This document shows positions 42,322 to 53,483 of a stretch of 64,000 nucleotides of DNA, in pieces (the stretch's first letter is position 1; every line of letters starts with the position of its first letter). The notes below the pieces were generated by a model. The model did no database searches. It had not been told where the DNA came from and saw only the letters and a list, made by a program, of their open reading frames with translations. Both the position numbers and the translations under genes were made by a program. This stretch comes from Mesostigma viride. Lineage: Eukaryota > Streptophyta > Mesostigmatophyceae > Mesostigmatales > Mesostigmataceae. The stretch spans positions 7,441,862-7,505,861 of the forward strand of contig RPFO01000065.1 of the NCBI GenBank assembly GCA_009746045.1, read 5' to 3'.

Positions 42322-44296
42322 TCAGGGCTGATGTGGCCCTCTGCTCGGACCTGCCCTGGTACCCCCAGCAAAGCTCTTTGTCGTGTTGCCATTGCCCCTC
42401 TGCAAAAACTGGCTGTTTCTCACGGGCTTGTCCCTTGCCCCCTGTCCACCACCATTTGGTTTGTTTCCCGTCTTTGCTGGCGACCCCGCAGAATGTAGCA
42501 CTTTGCCCTTGCCCGCCGCTCCCGCCGCTGGCCTGTTCTCCCCAGCTCCCTTCCCTGCAGGGGCTGACTGCAGCGCGGCCGATGACAGCTGTGGCGTCTG
42601 GGCCAGCCACTGCCTCCACAGAGGGCATGTCTTCAGCGTGGGCGCATGGCCGACACCCACGAGCGCAAACCGGCTGCGCGTGAGCAGCACGTTGGCGCGG
42701 CGGGGGTCCTCCAGGAATCCCAGGTAGGAACCCGAGCGCACGGCGGTGAACACGACCACATCGCGCTCGTAACCCTGGAACCCATCGATGGTCGACTTGC
42801 GCACGAGCGGGTTGGGGAGCACCTCCTCCAGCAGCTTCAGCTGGCCACGGTAGGGCGTGAGCACCACCACCTGGTCGGGGCTCAGCTTTCCGGATGCCAG
42901 GAGCCGGTCCACGACCGCAGCCACCACGGCCGCCTCGGCCTGGTTCTTGTAGGACGTGCCCAGCGCGTGTCTTTCCGCGGAGCCCTCCACGTGCACAAAG
43001 CAGCTGGGGTGGTGGTTATCCGGCCACGGGAATAGGCTGTCCGGCAGGACGCGCTCCGCCGCCATGCTAGGGTCTGATGTTAAGCGGCTGCCATAAAACT
43101 GCTGGGAAGGAAACGCTGCCAGGTGCGGGTGCATGCGGTGCTGGACATTCAAGAACACACGGGGGGTGCCCTCCACCACGTTCCAACGATGGAACAGGGA
43201 CATCTCCATCTCGGCCAGCGTCGGCAGGCCCGGCCGTTCCAGGTATGCTGGCGCACGCGCGACCGTGGGCGCCAGCTGTGCGGGGTCACCGATCAGCACC
43301 AGCCGGCGGCACGCATGGGACAGCGCGGGCCATAGCGCGGGCTCCGTGGCCTGCGTGGCCTCGTCCACCAAGACCGTCCCAAACGCCAGGGACCTGAGCA
43401 GGGGGTCCCCCGCGCCGTCGCAGGTGGTGCACACGACGGACGCCGCCCGCAAGAGCCGCCCCGCTGCTGATTTGGGGAGGAACTTGTCGTCTGCCTCGGC
43501 ATCCGACGTCCCCCAGTTGCCCTCGCGGCCTTGCGACAGCTGTCCTTGCAGCGTGATGGGGTGGAGGTCGGGCGCCACGAGCTGGAGCTGGTTGCAGAAG
43601 CGCACCACGTTCAGCCCGTCCCTGTGCGCACGCCGGGAGATGTTGTCGATGGCGATGTGGGTGGCTGCCACGACCAGAACCCGCGAAACTGATCCTCCCC
43701 CTCTAACCTCCATCCGGCTGTCTATGTCTGTCTCTTCTCTATCCTTGTCCTCTTCTTCTCCATCCTTGTCCTCCCCAGTGAAGACTTCGCTACGCGACGC
43801 CCCATGGGTGGCCTGCCGGCGCTTGCCGGTGCTGCTAAGCTGGCACACGTTGCGCAGAAAGGCCGCCGCCACGTGGGTCTTACCAGTGCCAGGTGGCCCG
43901 TGGATCAGCGTCACGGGGCCATGCAGGGCCAGCTGTACCGCACGATGCTGCATATCATTTAGATTGTCATTGCCACCACTGCCGCCACCGCTTCCACTGG
44001 CACTACCGCTTCCACCGCTTCCGCTGCCACTACCGCTTTGACTGCCATCACTGCCACTTTCAACGCCGCCATCGCTGTTGCTTGTATCTCTCTCATCCCC
44101 ATGACTGTGGCCATTCATGCCATTCATGGGGGCACTCTGGCTGCCATTTGAGTGCATATGATCATTCGAGTGCATTTGACCATTCGACTGCGTACTACTA
44201 TGACCATTCAAGCCTATTTGAACAGCAGCACCTTCATTACCGTTGGTGCTGTTCATCTCTAGCCTTGCACGGCCCTGCTGATTCTCGATGTAAAAT

Positions 44297-44337
<41 letters not shown>

Positions 44338-44775
44338 ACGCGTGCCAGGTGGCAGCCACAGAGGCAGAGAGTGGCACATGAGGCCGCCGCCCTCGCTCAT
44401 CCTCAGGCACGCCTCCAGCACCCGCTTGTACACGACGATGTTGGGCAGCGGCTCCACACGCCACGCACGGGCGTAAGCCCCGCTCTCCATGTCCTGGCGC
44501 AGCAGGTTCGAGGAGGGCGGCCACGCAACCTGCACTGTGAGCACGAGGGGCACTTGCAGCACTGCCTGCGCCACCAGCGCGACCTGCTGTTCCTCCGACT
44601 GCTGTTCATCTGGGAGGCCACCACCCGCTGGTAGTGTGAGGTCGGACCGCCGGGGTGTCCTGCGGGACCAGGCGCACCCACTGCCCACGCTGGTAGGGGC
44701 ACCCGTGCGGCGGGGGCTGCGTGCCAGCGAGCGCCACGAGGCGGTGCCGACGGTTCTCCGCCGGCCCCCCGTCAC
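42322..44775 (-). CDS. SF1 (Upf1/Hrr1/SDE3-like) RNA helicase domain of the AAA-RDR-helicase gene
   Basis: Open frame of about 800 codons ending at 42322. Motifs in order: I HGPPGTGKTHVAAAFL (~residue 290), Ia VVAATHIAIDNI, II VLVDEATQATEPALW (~468), III LIGDPAQLAPTV, IV NVQHRMHPHLAAFPSQQFYG, V TIDGFQGYERDVVVFTAVRS (~664), VI VLLTRSRFALVGVGH. This is a complete Upf1-family core (DEAT box). Before it are a polyQ of 13 and a Ser/Gly linker; the tail is Gly/Lys-rich. The true reading enters from the frame of 44606-45466 by a shift near 44640-44690, so the first ~40 residues of this frame are probably not protein. Upf1-like helicases such as Hrr1 and SDE3 work with RDRs in RNA silencing. Confidence 0.85.
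44299..44337 (-). repeat. CAG/CTG trinucleotide repeat, 13 units, coding polyQ
   Basis: In frame within the helicase part, giving Gln13 between an RDR-helicase spacer and a low-complexity region. Pure, uninterrupted run. Confidence 0.95.
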
Positions 44776-45466
44776 CGCCTGCCTTCATGTCCTCACGATG
44801 CGCCGGCCGCACAAGGAGACCTTCCAGTGCGTTGGGGACCGAGACAGTCGGCGCCGCGTGTACCTGCCGAAGGTCACTTTGAGCGCCGGCAAGTCTTTGG
44901 GAGACACTAATATTACTATTTGTCCTGGGATTAAATAGTGCTCCATGGCCTCCAAACGGGGACACGTGGCGGCCCTGAGCGCGCGGCGGGCTCAGCTGTG
45001 CGCACTCGGCCATCAACGCCAGCAGGTGCAGGTAGCAAAAAAAATTGCTGTAGTCTAGCGGCGTGGAGACGTGCGCGGCCGTCGCGGGAACGGGGAATCG
45101 GCCCACTTTGGGGTCAAACAGGAAACGCGCAAACGCGGGCCACAACCCGCCCTTTGGCGCCACCGCCCAACGGCACCAGATATCCCAGCGTACCAGCAGG
45201 CCGTGGCGCAAGAAGTAAAGCCATTCGTGTTCCGTCTGGTCTCGTGATGGAGCCGGCAACGACGTGCACCGCTGCTCAAGCGCTTGCAGCAGCTGCTGGC
45301 ATAACCCCCGGAAGGGCTTTGGAGACAGGGCATCCAACTGGAAAATCAGCAGGAGCCATTTCCACCACCAGCAGGGTGCGTCTCCCCCGCTTCCTTCCTC
45401 GGTTGACCCTCCGTTGCTGCCTTCCGCCAACGACCCCCCATCCTCAAAAAAAAAATACCCCAGCAT
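44606..45466 (-). CDS. Linking segment between the RDR and helicase parts, same gene in a shifted frame
   Basis: 285-codon frame that takes over from the RDR frame at a run of ten A (about 45446-45455) and hands over to the helicase frame near 44640-44690. Content is folded-looking (LLIFQLDALSPKPFRGLCQQ, WLYFLRHGLLVRWDIWCRWA, TPLDYSNFFCYLHLLALMAE), then HGCPYQRGQWVRLVPQDTPA, which resembles the beta-barrel stalk entry of Upf1-type helicases. No introns fit the joins. Family of the first part not recognised. Confidence 0.7.
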   Translation of the reverse strand: MLGYFFFEDGGSLAEGSNGGSTEEGSGGDAPCWWWKWLLLIFQLDALSPKPFRGLCQQLLQALEQRCTSLPAPSRDQTEHEWLYFLRHGLLVRWDIWCRWAVAPKGGLWPAFARFLFDPKVGRFPVPATAAHVSTPLDYSNFFCYLHLLALMAECAQLSPPRAQGRHVSPFGGHGALFNPRTNSNISVSQRLAGAQSDLRQVHAAPTVSVPNALEGLLVRPAHREDMKAGGDGGPAENRRHRLVALAGTQPPPHGCPYQRGQWVRLVPQDTPAVRPHTTSGWWPPR

Positions 45467-48400
45467 GATCTCTCCACCATCTCCACAAACCCAGCGTCGA
45501 GGGCTGCCTCACGCGGCTCCTGCCTTCGCTGCACCAAGAGGGTGCGTAAAGCCTGCAAGGTCGCGCAGGGCTCCGACTCAGGAACCACAGGAAGTGAGCC
45601 TGGCAATACGTCCCCCAGCCCTCCCCACATGTCCTCATCCCATCCGAATTCGGCCGGGCCAGCTTGACCCGCGTTTCCCACGCGCTCCCCATCCCCCTCT
45701 GTCCACCCGTGCTCCAGCGCCGGAGCCTCCACCGCACACGTGTTGGTCCGCATGTTCGGGTGCTGGATGTATATCTCCGTGCGCAGGCACTTGCGCTTGG
45801 TGATCAGCGGGTGTGGTGGCCGCCGCGCGCTCGTCCCGGAAACGAGCGCGCGATCAAACCGTCGCAAGTCAATGCTGAGGCGGTCAAACAGGGCCGGTGC
45901 ACTGCCGCCGCCTCTGCCGCCACCACCAGCACTGTTGGCCTCGCTTTTGAACCAGAGAAAAGAATTCTTCTCGTGGCCCTCGAAAATCTGGAGCAGGCCC
46001 TCTCCTCCGACATCTTCCAGCCGGATGCGGTACTGCGGCGTGAGCACGTGGCGGAAGCGGTAGCCAAATGCCTCGGAGAAGAAGTAGACCGCCACCGAGT
46101 GGTTCACGGCGTTCCCCTCCCACCGTGTCTCGATGTTAACACCTTGTCCTGTCCCAGCTTGTCCTGTCCCAGCTTGGCCTGTCCCAGCTTGGCCTGTCCC
46201 AGCTTGGCCTGTCCCAGCTTGACCTGTCTGGCCACCGGTACCGTTGCCGCGGTCACCCCCTCCACCGCACCCATTACCATCGCCAGCGTCTGGGCTCCCG
46301 TGGGGCGCAGAAGACCGCGGAGTAAACAGCGGCCCCAGCAGCAGGATCGCGATGACCACGCCATCCGACAGCTGCTGGATGATCAGGGCGCGCTGGAACG
46401 CCACCAGGCTGGTCCACAGGGGCCCCCAGGAGCCATCGCGGCTGTACAGGCGCCAGCGGCCAGCCTCGCCGTCCCCCTCCTCTGCGGTGACCCTCGGCCG
46501 GAGGTATGCCAGCATGGACGGGGTCAGGATGGCGGAGCACGCGAACACGTCCAGCAGGGAGGACAGGGACGGCAGCCGCGGGAGTAATGCTAGCGCCCGG
46601 GCGTGCAGGTCCCGCAGGTGCTGCCAGGGGACGCGCCCCACGTCCACCCACGGCAGGGCCTTCTCCCAAAGGCGGTAGGCCTGCCAGCTGGACAACAGTG
46701 ACGAGGTCAGAAGCGACCGCGTCCATCGCAGCAGCAGCTCGAGCACCAGCGTGTCGCTCAAGGGGAAGCTGTCGCGGCTGCCAGAGGCCAGAGCCTCCAC
46801 CAGAGGCTCCAGTTCCTCGGGCGCCTCGCTGGCGATGGCTCCGCCTGCGTCACCAGCGGCGAGGTCAGAACGCAGCGAGGCTTCCAAGAAAGCGGCCGCC
46901 CTCCGCTTCAGGACTCTCCAGATCTTCCCCTCATGCTGCCCTTGGTCCTGGACGCCCCCAGGGTTCACACCTGTCTCCTGTTCCCGCTGCAGCTGCTGCT
47001 CTAATGCCAACTTGGCGGACGGCGACACAAACAGGTGGGGTGACACCATGACTCTCTCGCCCGACTTGGCCGCGTCGATGGCGCGCCCGAACAGCTGCCC
47101 CAGCTGTACGCACTCGAGGCACTTCACCCCATGGGGTGAAATGTCCGCCCACAGTTGGTATAGCTTGTGGACCAGGCCCACCTTGGACTGCACCTGGGAC
47201 GCGAAATAATCGACCCACGCGGCCTGCCGTGATGGCGCCCGCGCACCGCCCCCCGGCCGGGACGGTGCGGGTGGATAGTCATGGGGGCGTTGTATCTGGT
47301 TATCGGAAGGGATCAGATCCGTGTCCCACGTCACAAAGAACTGGTCCCCGTCCAGGTCCGACCCCGCGATCTCCTCCGCGGGCGATCGTGCCCCTCGTGT
47401 GGGGAACACCACACAGTCCACCAGGTGTTCTAGCGCCCGCAATCCCCTATAATCGTCGACGGTCACCGCGAGCAGCACACGCACGTCCCCCAGCAGGTAG
47501 CAGGGCGTCTTGGACACGATCACACGGCCGCGGATAGTGACCGGGTCCCCGCGGTGCATCACCCGCAAGAAACACGTGCCCTCGGGGAGAATGCCGTAAG
47601 GGTCGCACACGCCGAACAGGACGCGGGATTTGGGGATCAGGATGCGCAGGCGGGGGCCCTTTTCCATCAGGCACCGTCGCAGTTTTCGGAGGCCCGCCTG
47701 CACGGGCAGCGGGGCCACGGGGTCTGCCAGCGCGAGCGCCCACTCGTGCTTGTTCTCCCACAGGCACAGCTCGATCGCGTCCTCGCGGGAGGTCGTGCCG
47801 GGGTCCAGCAGCTTGAAGTATTCGTCCTGCTTCGCGAGGAAGACCTGGTCGGGGATGCCCAGGCCCGACAACAGCTGGATGTACTGCAGGTTGAGGTGGC
47901 CGAACTTGTACGGCTGCGAGTAGTCCTTGACGCCTAGCAACGGGAACGCGCTGGTGTCAAACTTAAGCATGGACTTCCGCACGTGCAGCGCATGGGAGGG
48001 GATGAGGGGGTCCACGCAGACCACCCCCTTGCAACCCTGGAAGCGCACCTGGAAGACCGACGGCCGGTACCGGTGGTTCATTATCAGCTTGCTGGTCTCT
48101 GCCCCTGGGTCCTTTAGCCAACTCCGCACCATGTTCCATACTTGACCCGCCAGCCCTGTGCCAATCTTGCCGCAACCGTCGGTCAGTACGTGCCCAGGCA
48201 TCCGCCCCTCGATGTCATCAATCTTGAACACACGGGTATTGTCCACGGGCACCGTGAGCCGCACAGTTGTCAATAGCAGCCCGAACCGCGCCAGCTGTTT
48301 CGAGACCGGCTGCTTCAGCAGGCTTGCGCTGGTACACTCGGTCACCATGGCATCGAGTTCCTCGGGGCCATCCGCGGCGTAGCAGTACCCGCGCCGCGCC

Positions 48401-49010
48401 TTGAGCCCGCTCGAGCTGCAACCGAGGAAGAGAAAACGGCGGCGGCCCACCTGGATGGCCCCCGACAGCAAGCTGGACACCAAGGGCGCCTCCATGCGCC
48501 CTTCAAACTCGACTTTAAGCCAGCGGTTAGGGTCACTGTAACGCGCGAACAGACGGGTCGTCTCGTCCGAGCTAGACACCAGGGAACTGGTGGAGTACAT
48601 GAGCTCGCAGGGCGAGATCGAGAGGGATGTCAGCATGGTGCTGGACGCGGTCGGGACCGCCACGTGGCGCTCCGCTATTGGGGGCCACGGGCCTCTCCCT
48701 GAACTCAGATCCGGCACAACCATGTGCGCCGTTGGGTCAAAGCACCAAACAGGGCGGCTCTTGCCCTGCTGCCTTGTCACCTCCGGCAACCGGGCGAACC
48801 GCTCCCACGTATACTGCAAGGTAACAGCTCTTCCGCGCACTCCTCCCAACCACACCCGCTCCAACTCGTCGCACCGCTCCGTGCGCCCCTTCTCCCTCAG
48901 CTCGTAGTACGCCACCCTGGACGCCGCCAGCAGGTCCCGATATTTCTGTGTGATCTCGTCCAGCTCCCGGCGGAGCCTCCTCGTGCCCGTATCCGCACGC
49001 CGTCGTCCGC
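45346..49010 (-). CDS. Eukaryotic RNA-dependent RNA polymerase (RDR) domain
   Basis: The frame is open from 49296 to 45346; the part upstream of about 49010 is covered by the AAA frame. RDR signatures in order: RRRFLFLGCSSSGLKARRG, HVLTDGCGKIGTGLA, PSVFQVRFQGCKGVVCVDPL, ALHVRKSMLKFD, LNLQYIQLLSGLGIPDQVFL, SRVLFGVCDPYGILPEGTCF, GRVIVSKTPCYLLGDVRVLL, HLVDCVVFPTRGARSPAEEI and catalytic GSDLDGDQFFVTWD (~residue 646 of this frame). The usual RPHP..E..SGSDLDGD reads RSPAEEIAGSDLDGD. Such enzymes make double-stranded RNA for siRNA pathways. Residues ~950-1300 have no known domain and include a GQAGT repeat. The frame ends after the A10 run, where the linking frame continues. Confidence 0.92.
46140..46235 (-). 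repeat. 15-bp coding minisatellite (GQAGT repeat)
   Basis: About six copies of CAGCTTGGCCTGTCC/CAGCTTGTCCTGTCC on the plus strand, coding GQAGT in the RDR frame without breaking it. Disordered loop. Confidence 0.9.
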
Positions 49011-49493
49011 TTGGGGATGTGGCAGCGGCGGCACCAGCACCACGAGGGCCTGCTTGTAGCGGCCAAGGCAGCCGTGCCACGCGTCGGATTGGAGGAGCCT
49101 CTGTGCACGCTCGGGCCCATCTGGCAGATAGTGGGATGTGTAGACCACAGGGTCCATGGCCCCCCGATCGGAGATGAATGCCCGGCCCTGCTGACCCTGT
49201 TGCTTCTCCCACTCGCGCTCGTACTCGCCCTGGCGTTCCAGAATGGCTTGCTGAAAGGAGAAAAAAAAGTCGGCGCTCTGGGGCGAGTCCGCGCACGTCT
49301 GCACGGCATGCTCAAGTGACCGCTGTGTGTACTGCGGTCGCTCCGTCATGATGTTCCGCGCCACCTCAAAGATCGGGTGCAGGGACCCCTCAGGAAGGCG
49401 GGCACAGATCTCACGGAAAAGGGTCGTCTTCCCCACCCCGCTGGCACCGCACAGGACGAGGTTGACCGGTGCTGGTGATAACGTCATACTCAT
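48897..49493 (-). CDS. N-terminal P-loop ATPase (AAA_28-like) of the AAA-RDR-helicase gene
   Basis: First ATG is 49493 (MSMTLSPAPVNLVLCG). Walker A GASGVGKTTLFREI; then FEVARNIMTERPQYTQRSLE, FSFQQAILERQGEYE, AFISDRGAMDPVVYTS and VLVPPLPHPQADDGVRIRA. This order (P-loop, E.aR, Q..R, DRg..D..Y, R lid) matches the AAA_28 family of kinase-like ATPases. Near 49000 the protein-like reading moves to the RDR frame (DTGTRRLRRELDEITQKYRD), which continues the AAA_28 C-terminal helix, so the two are one protein split by a one-base shift. The upstream 70 bp is a pyrimidine tract on the coding strand. Confidence 0.8.
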   Translation of the reverse strand: MSMTLSPAPVNLVLCGASGVGKTTLFREICARLPEGSLHPIFEVARNIMTERPQYTQRSLEHAVQTCADSPQSADFFFSFQQAILERQGEYEREWEKQQGQQGRAFISDRGAMDPVVYTSHYLPDGPERAQRLLQSDAWHGCLGRYKQALVVLVPPLPHPQADDGVRIRARGGSAGSWTRSHRNIGTCWRRPGWRTTS

Positions 49494-49499
49494 GATGAT

Positions 49500-49957
49500 C
49501 ACGCAAAGGAAAGCGGGCCAGAAGGAAGAAAAAAGGAAGAAGAGAAGAAAAAGAGAAAAAGAGAAGAAGAAGCTCGTCTGCGAGGCGATCCCCTCAGCTC
49601 CAACTAGGCAGAGCCTTTTGCGAGGTCAACCAGCTTAGCAGATCAAGCGGCAGGAGTGACGCAAGGTTATGAACAATGCAGAGTGCTGCCACGGGTCTCC
49701 TGCAATCGGGCCTGTCTAAAAGCTTGCTGCTCGCCGTCGGGCCACCCTGCGTTGAACAAGGAGACGTGCGCCCATGGATACATCGAGCATGATTTTTCGC
49801 CTGATCAGAAAGTGCCAGGTGTGTTACGCTGGGGAGAAGGTTTGGCAACACGTTCAGCCAAGGAAACACCGGTTGGTCGAGCATATAGTACGGCTTAGAA
49901 AAGGTTATTCTCAGAGGTACTACAGTTTCTCTGTTAAATAAACTTGCTAAACATAAG
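49500..49957. other. Upstream region of the AAA-RDR-helicase gene
   Basis: 49507-49572 is almost pure purine on plus (pyrimidine on the gene's strand). No TATA box is obvious. K1 starts at 49958, 465 bp before the ATG, so the promoter is probably within or next to the element. Confidence 0.45.
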
Positions 49958-51921
49958 TTCATGTCCCACGTAGCTCCCACAAAAACCAGCATCTTCATTA
50001 AAACAATAAGTGGAAGCATACATGTGACACTAATTGACATGCCCGGAGGCACGCCGTTCAAGGCCCTTCATGAAGTACGTTGCCCTAGAGGCAACCAAGA
50101 CAAGGGTGGGTGGGTGGGGAGCAAAGAAAGAGGCCGACAAAACCAGCCAGAGCGGCTTTTAGTCGCAAAACCTCCCTTATCCCTAGCTAACTGACGTCAT
50201 TAAACCCTTATGTTTAGTGGATGCTAGTAAGACGCTAACCGTACAGACCGGGGGTAGAATATCCCGAATCTGCACGGCTAGTATTAAATAATGCGTAGGT
50301 TGTTCTTTTCAGGGGCACTGCACCTCACGCCCCGTTCCGCCCGGGTATAATCAACCCAAGCGCGGAACGCACATTTTATTTAATTCATTTTTCAACCATG
50401 CACTATATTGCATCTACTAATCACAAAAGCTCTAGCCAAACAGCTACGAGTAAACACTGCGACCTATAAGCCGCTCATCCAGCGGCCTCTTGTTCCCGCA
50501 TTCACGTATAGAAGAAACTCCGTTCAAAGAACCCCGATTCATGTCCCACGTAGCTCCCACAAAAACCAGCATCTTCATTAAAACAATAAGTGGAAGCATA
50601 CATGTGACACTAATTGACATGCCCGGAGGCACGCCGTTCAAGGCCCTTCATGAAGTACGTTGCCCAATCACCCCCGCCCTGGCTTTCCCTTGAAGCCGCA
50701 CTCCACCTTGCTCGTTGTCACAAGTGACCGCCCTGCCGCAAAACGGGAGCCCCCCCACATCGGGAGGCGTGTGCCCGGCGGCTGTGGATGCATGGCCAGG
50801 CCCAAAAAGGCCCAGCGCATTTGCACTGCGATTGCGCACGGCCAGCCTATCATGACCCCTCTCGGGGCCCCGAGTCGGTACCGCTATGGCCGTCTCCCCA
50901 TAGACCCGGGGTGCTTCGAGAAAAAACGTGGACCTAGCCCAGGCCCCGCCAGCCCGGATGCCCGAGGCCACAGCCCCAGGCACCTGGCTGAACGAGAGTC
51001 CGTTCAGCCAAGACCGCATTCCCCCCGAGGTTTCTATGCGTGGGGAAAAAATTTCTAGCTTAGACGCTTTTCCCATCGCCGTCCCCAGCCCCAACCACCC
51101 CCCCCTCGGCGGAAGGCAATTGCAAAGTTTGCTGGCCAGCAGCAATTTCCGAAGAAAAAGCCGCAGGCCGCGGACCGAGACACGGGTCGCCAGTGCCAGC
51201 CATCCGGCTCCAACCCGGGGTGCAAGCATCCCCAGGTACGGAGCACCAGCTCGCGCACTGGGCCGACCAAGCGACAGTTGAGCACCTGTCACGGCATCCG
51301 GCCCACCAAAGACCCCAAGCTGGGGAAAAGGTGCGGACCGGAGGTAATCTTTTTCTTTTCTTTTAGTTAACCGGGCGAGGAACTACGCCTGGCCGGTTAA
51401 CAACTGGAAGTCTCACCACTGGCCAAGTGGCCAGTGCAACCAGTGCTTTTGGGATTTTGCTCCGCAGCACCCATAGCTGCGGCTGCCGCCGCAACGACAA
51501 CGAGCAAAGAAAGAGGCCGACAAAACCAGCCAGAGCGGCTTTTAGTCGCAAAACCTCCCTTATCCCTAGCTAACTGACGTCATTAAACCCTTATGTTTAG
51601 TGGATGCTAGTAAGACGCTAACCGTACAGACCGGGGGTAGAATATCCCGAATCTGCACGGCTAGTATTAAATAATGCGTAGGTTGTTCTTTTCAGGGGCA
51701 CTGCACCTCACGCCCCGTTCCGCCCGGGTATAATCAACCCAAGCGCGGAACGCACATTTTATTTAATTCATTTTTCAACCATGCACTATATTGCATCTAC
51801 TAATCACAAAAGCTCTAGCCAAACAGCTACGAGTAAACACTGCGACCTATAAGCCGCTCATCCAGCGGCCTCTTGTTCCCGCATTCACGTATAGAAGAAA
51901 CTCCGTTCAAAGAACCCCGAT
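49958..51921 (+). mobile_element. Split-direct-repeat element K1
   Basis: A 49958-50085 (128 bp), spacer with GGGTGGGTGGGTGGGG (50086-50118), B 50119-50538 (420 bp), A' 50538-50665, C 50666-51501 (836 bp), B' 51502-51921 (420 bp). A/A' and B/B' look identical over their length, so insertion is recent. C codes nothing recognisable. Left junction AAG|TT|CATGTCC, inner junction CCGA|TT|CATGTCC, right junction CCGA|TA|TTTTG; no target duplication. Non-autonomous DIRS/TOC1-type design. Confidence 0.85.
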
Positions 51922-53276
51922 ATTTTGATACTACTAAAATAATAAAAATAGTAGCTTCACGATGCTAGTTCTTAATAGACCATAAACACATCACTCAACA
52001 GCCATGACCGCTAGACTCCATTCTGCCGGTTAAAGTAAGCCTACATCGTGTCTGTGGCTAATTTTGCGAATAGCAATCCGCGAGGCACATGCAATAGTGA
52101 AACGCCTGTGTGATCCTTCAATTCTCTCAAAAAACCTCGAAATCACGCGAAAACATAGATAGTCTAGCAGCAAGCGGGCTTCAATTGCATAACTCTGAAC
52201 GTAACCTCCACAATTAAATGTTTCTTACAAAGGTGCGATGAAGTAAGCCTATGGAAGAGGGATACATGCATGGACTAACAGCAAACAGCTCTTACCTTTG
52301 CGTCGGCACGGTTGACGGCTAAATTATGCTGCTATCAGCCTCATGAAGGTGTACTAGCTATGCCGAAGTTAAGGCCAGAGTGATAAGATACCCCCGTTTT
52401 CAGGCCACTAGCCGAGCTACTTTGCATTCCAATCGAAGGCCGTAGAGTTGAAAAGAAGACCATGCAACATAAGGTTGCGCCGCATTAAGATAAGGCAAAC
52501 ACACCACAGGCAACCTGCAGACGAGCCCTGTGTTCAAAGACGATGATGCATCCCTTTGGAAAAATGAAGCCTTGCTTTAGAACATTTTCAAGGTAATGAC
52601 CACAGGCTGTCGGAAATCCATATGCGGATAACGCATCATAAAAAGCCCTGTGTCTCCGTTCCATCACTGCGCTCAATCTTTCATAAGTCTTGTCATTTCC
52701 TGTGTGAGCACAGATTTTCGGACTCTACAGTAGCTGGCATTACGTCCGCCTGTTCCCCCGAACCTGCTTCAACTCAGCCTAAGAATTTTCGTGGGACTTG
52801 CAGGCTCCGTCCCCCAAATAATACGGTAATTTCTCCCTAACGATTTTTGTTCGATTACGAACACAGAGGCTAGGGATAAACGTCGCTGTCAGGTCATGTC
52901 ACATCCGGTCAAGAATGAATGGGTGGGGAACTGGGGTAGCCGTTTATATAATTAAAGCGGTGCGCGGTGGTTCAAGGTGCTGTCAACAGCATTGCTGTCA
53001 AAAATCAAAATTCTGCGCGGGGAGCCGCGGGGACAGGTCGACAGGGTGGACGTTTATAATTATGCGTGCTCCGTTTATTAGGGCCCGCCATGCGACACGT
53101 GGCGGCCAAACCGAGTTGCGCCAGCTGCGTGAAAGACGGAGCTAATTATTGGACATCCCGAGCAAAGCAGGCGCCAAGGCGTTTCGGAGAACACAGGTAG
53201 ACAATTTTGTCGTCATAATCTCAGGATTAGGATTGCGACATTCGTATATTGCGCGACAGGTCAACATCAATCTAGG
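51922..53276. other. Intergenic DNA, nothing recognised
   Basis: AT-richer, short frames only; contains the upstream region of the P450 gene. Confidence 0.5.
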
Positions 53277-53342
53277 ATGGCGACCCGCGTCGGTGCCCAA
53301 ATTCTCTGGTGTTCTCAACGTGCCAGCGATTCGGTTGCACGT

Positions 53343-53350
53343 TATTTAAA
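53343..53350 (+). promoter_or_regulatory. Possible TATA box of the P450 gene
   Basis: TATTTAAA about 134 bp before the ATG at 53484. If used, it excludes the ATG at 53277 and favours the later start. Confidence 0.35.
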
Positions 53351-53483
53351 TGCGCAGCGAGGTACGACCCTGTATGTCGTCCGGCATTGGCAGCCGTTCC
53401 CTCCACGAATCCCGTGTGCCGTCTTACACAATTGGGAAGCACGAGGCTTTCCCCCGTCTTGCCGCTCAGCGAAGGCAGGTTTC

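Noticed and set aside
47136-47537. Plus-strand frames opposite the RDR gene
   Set aside because: Shadows of the minus-strand coding sequence; no family resemblance.
53277-53483. Upstream ATG and 69-residue extension of the P450
   Set aside because: Sequence is not P450-like and would start before the possible TATA box; kept only as an alternative start.
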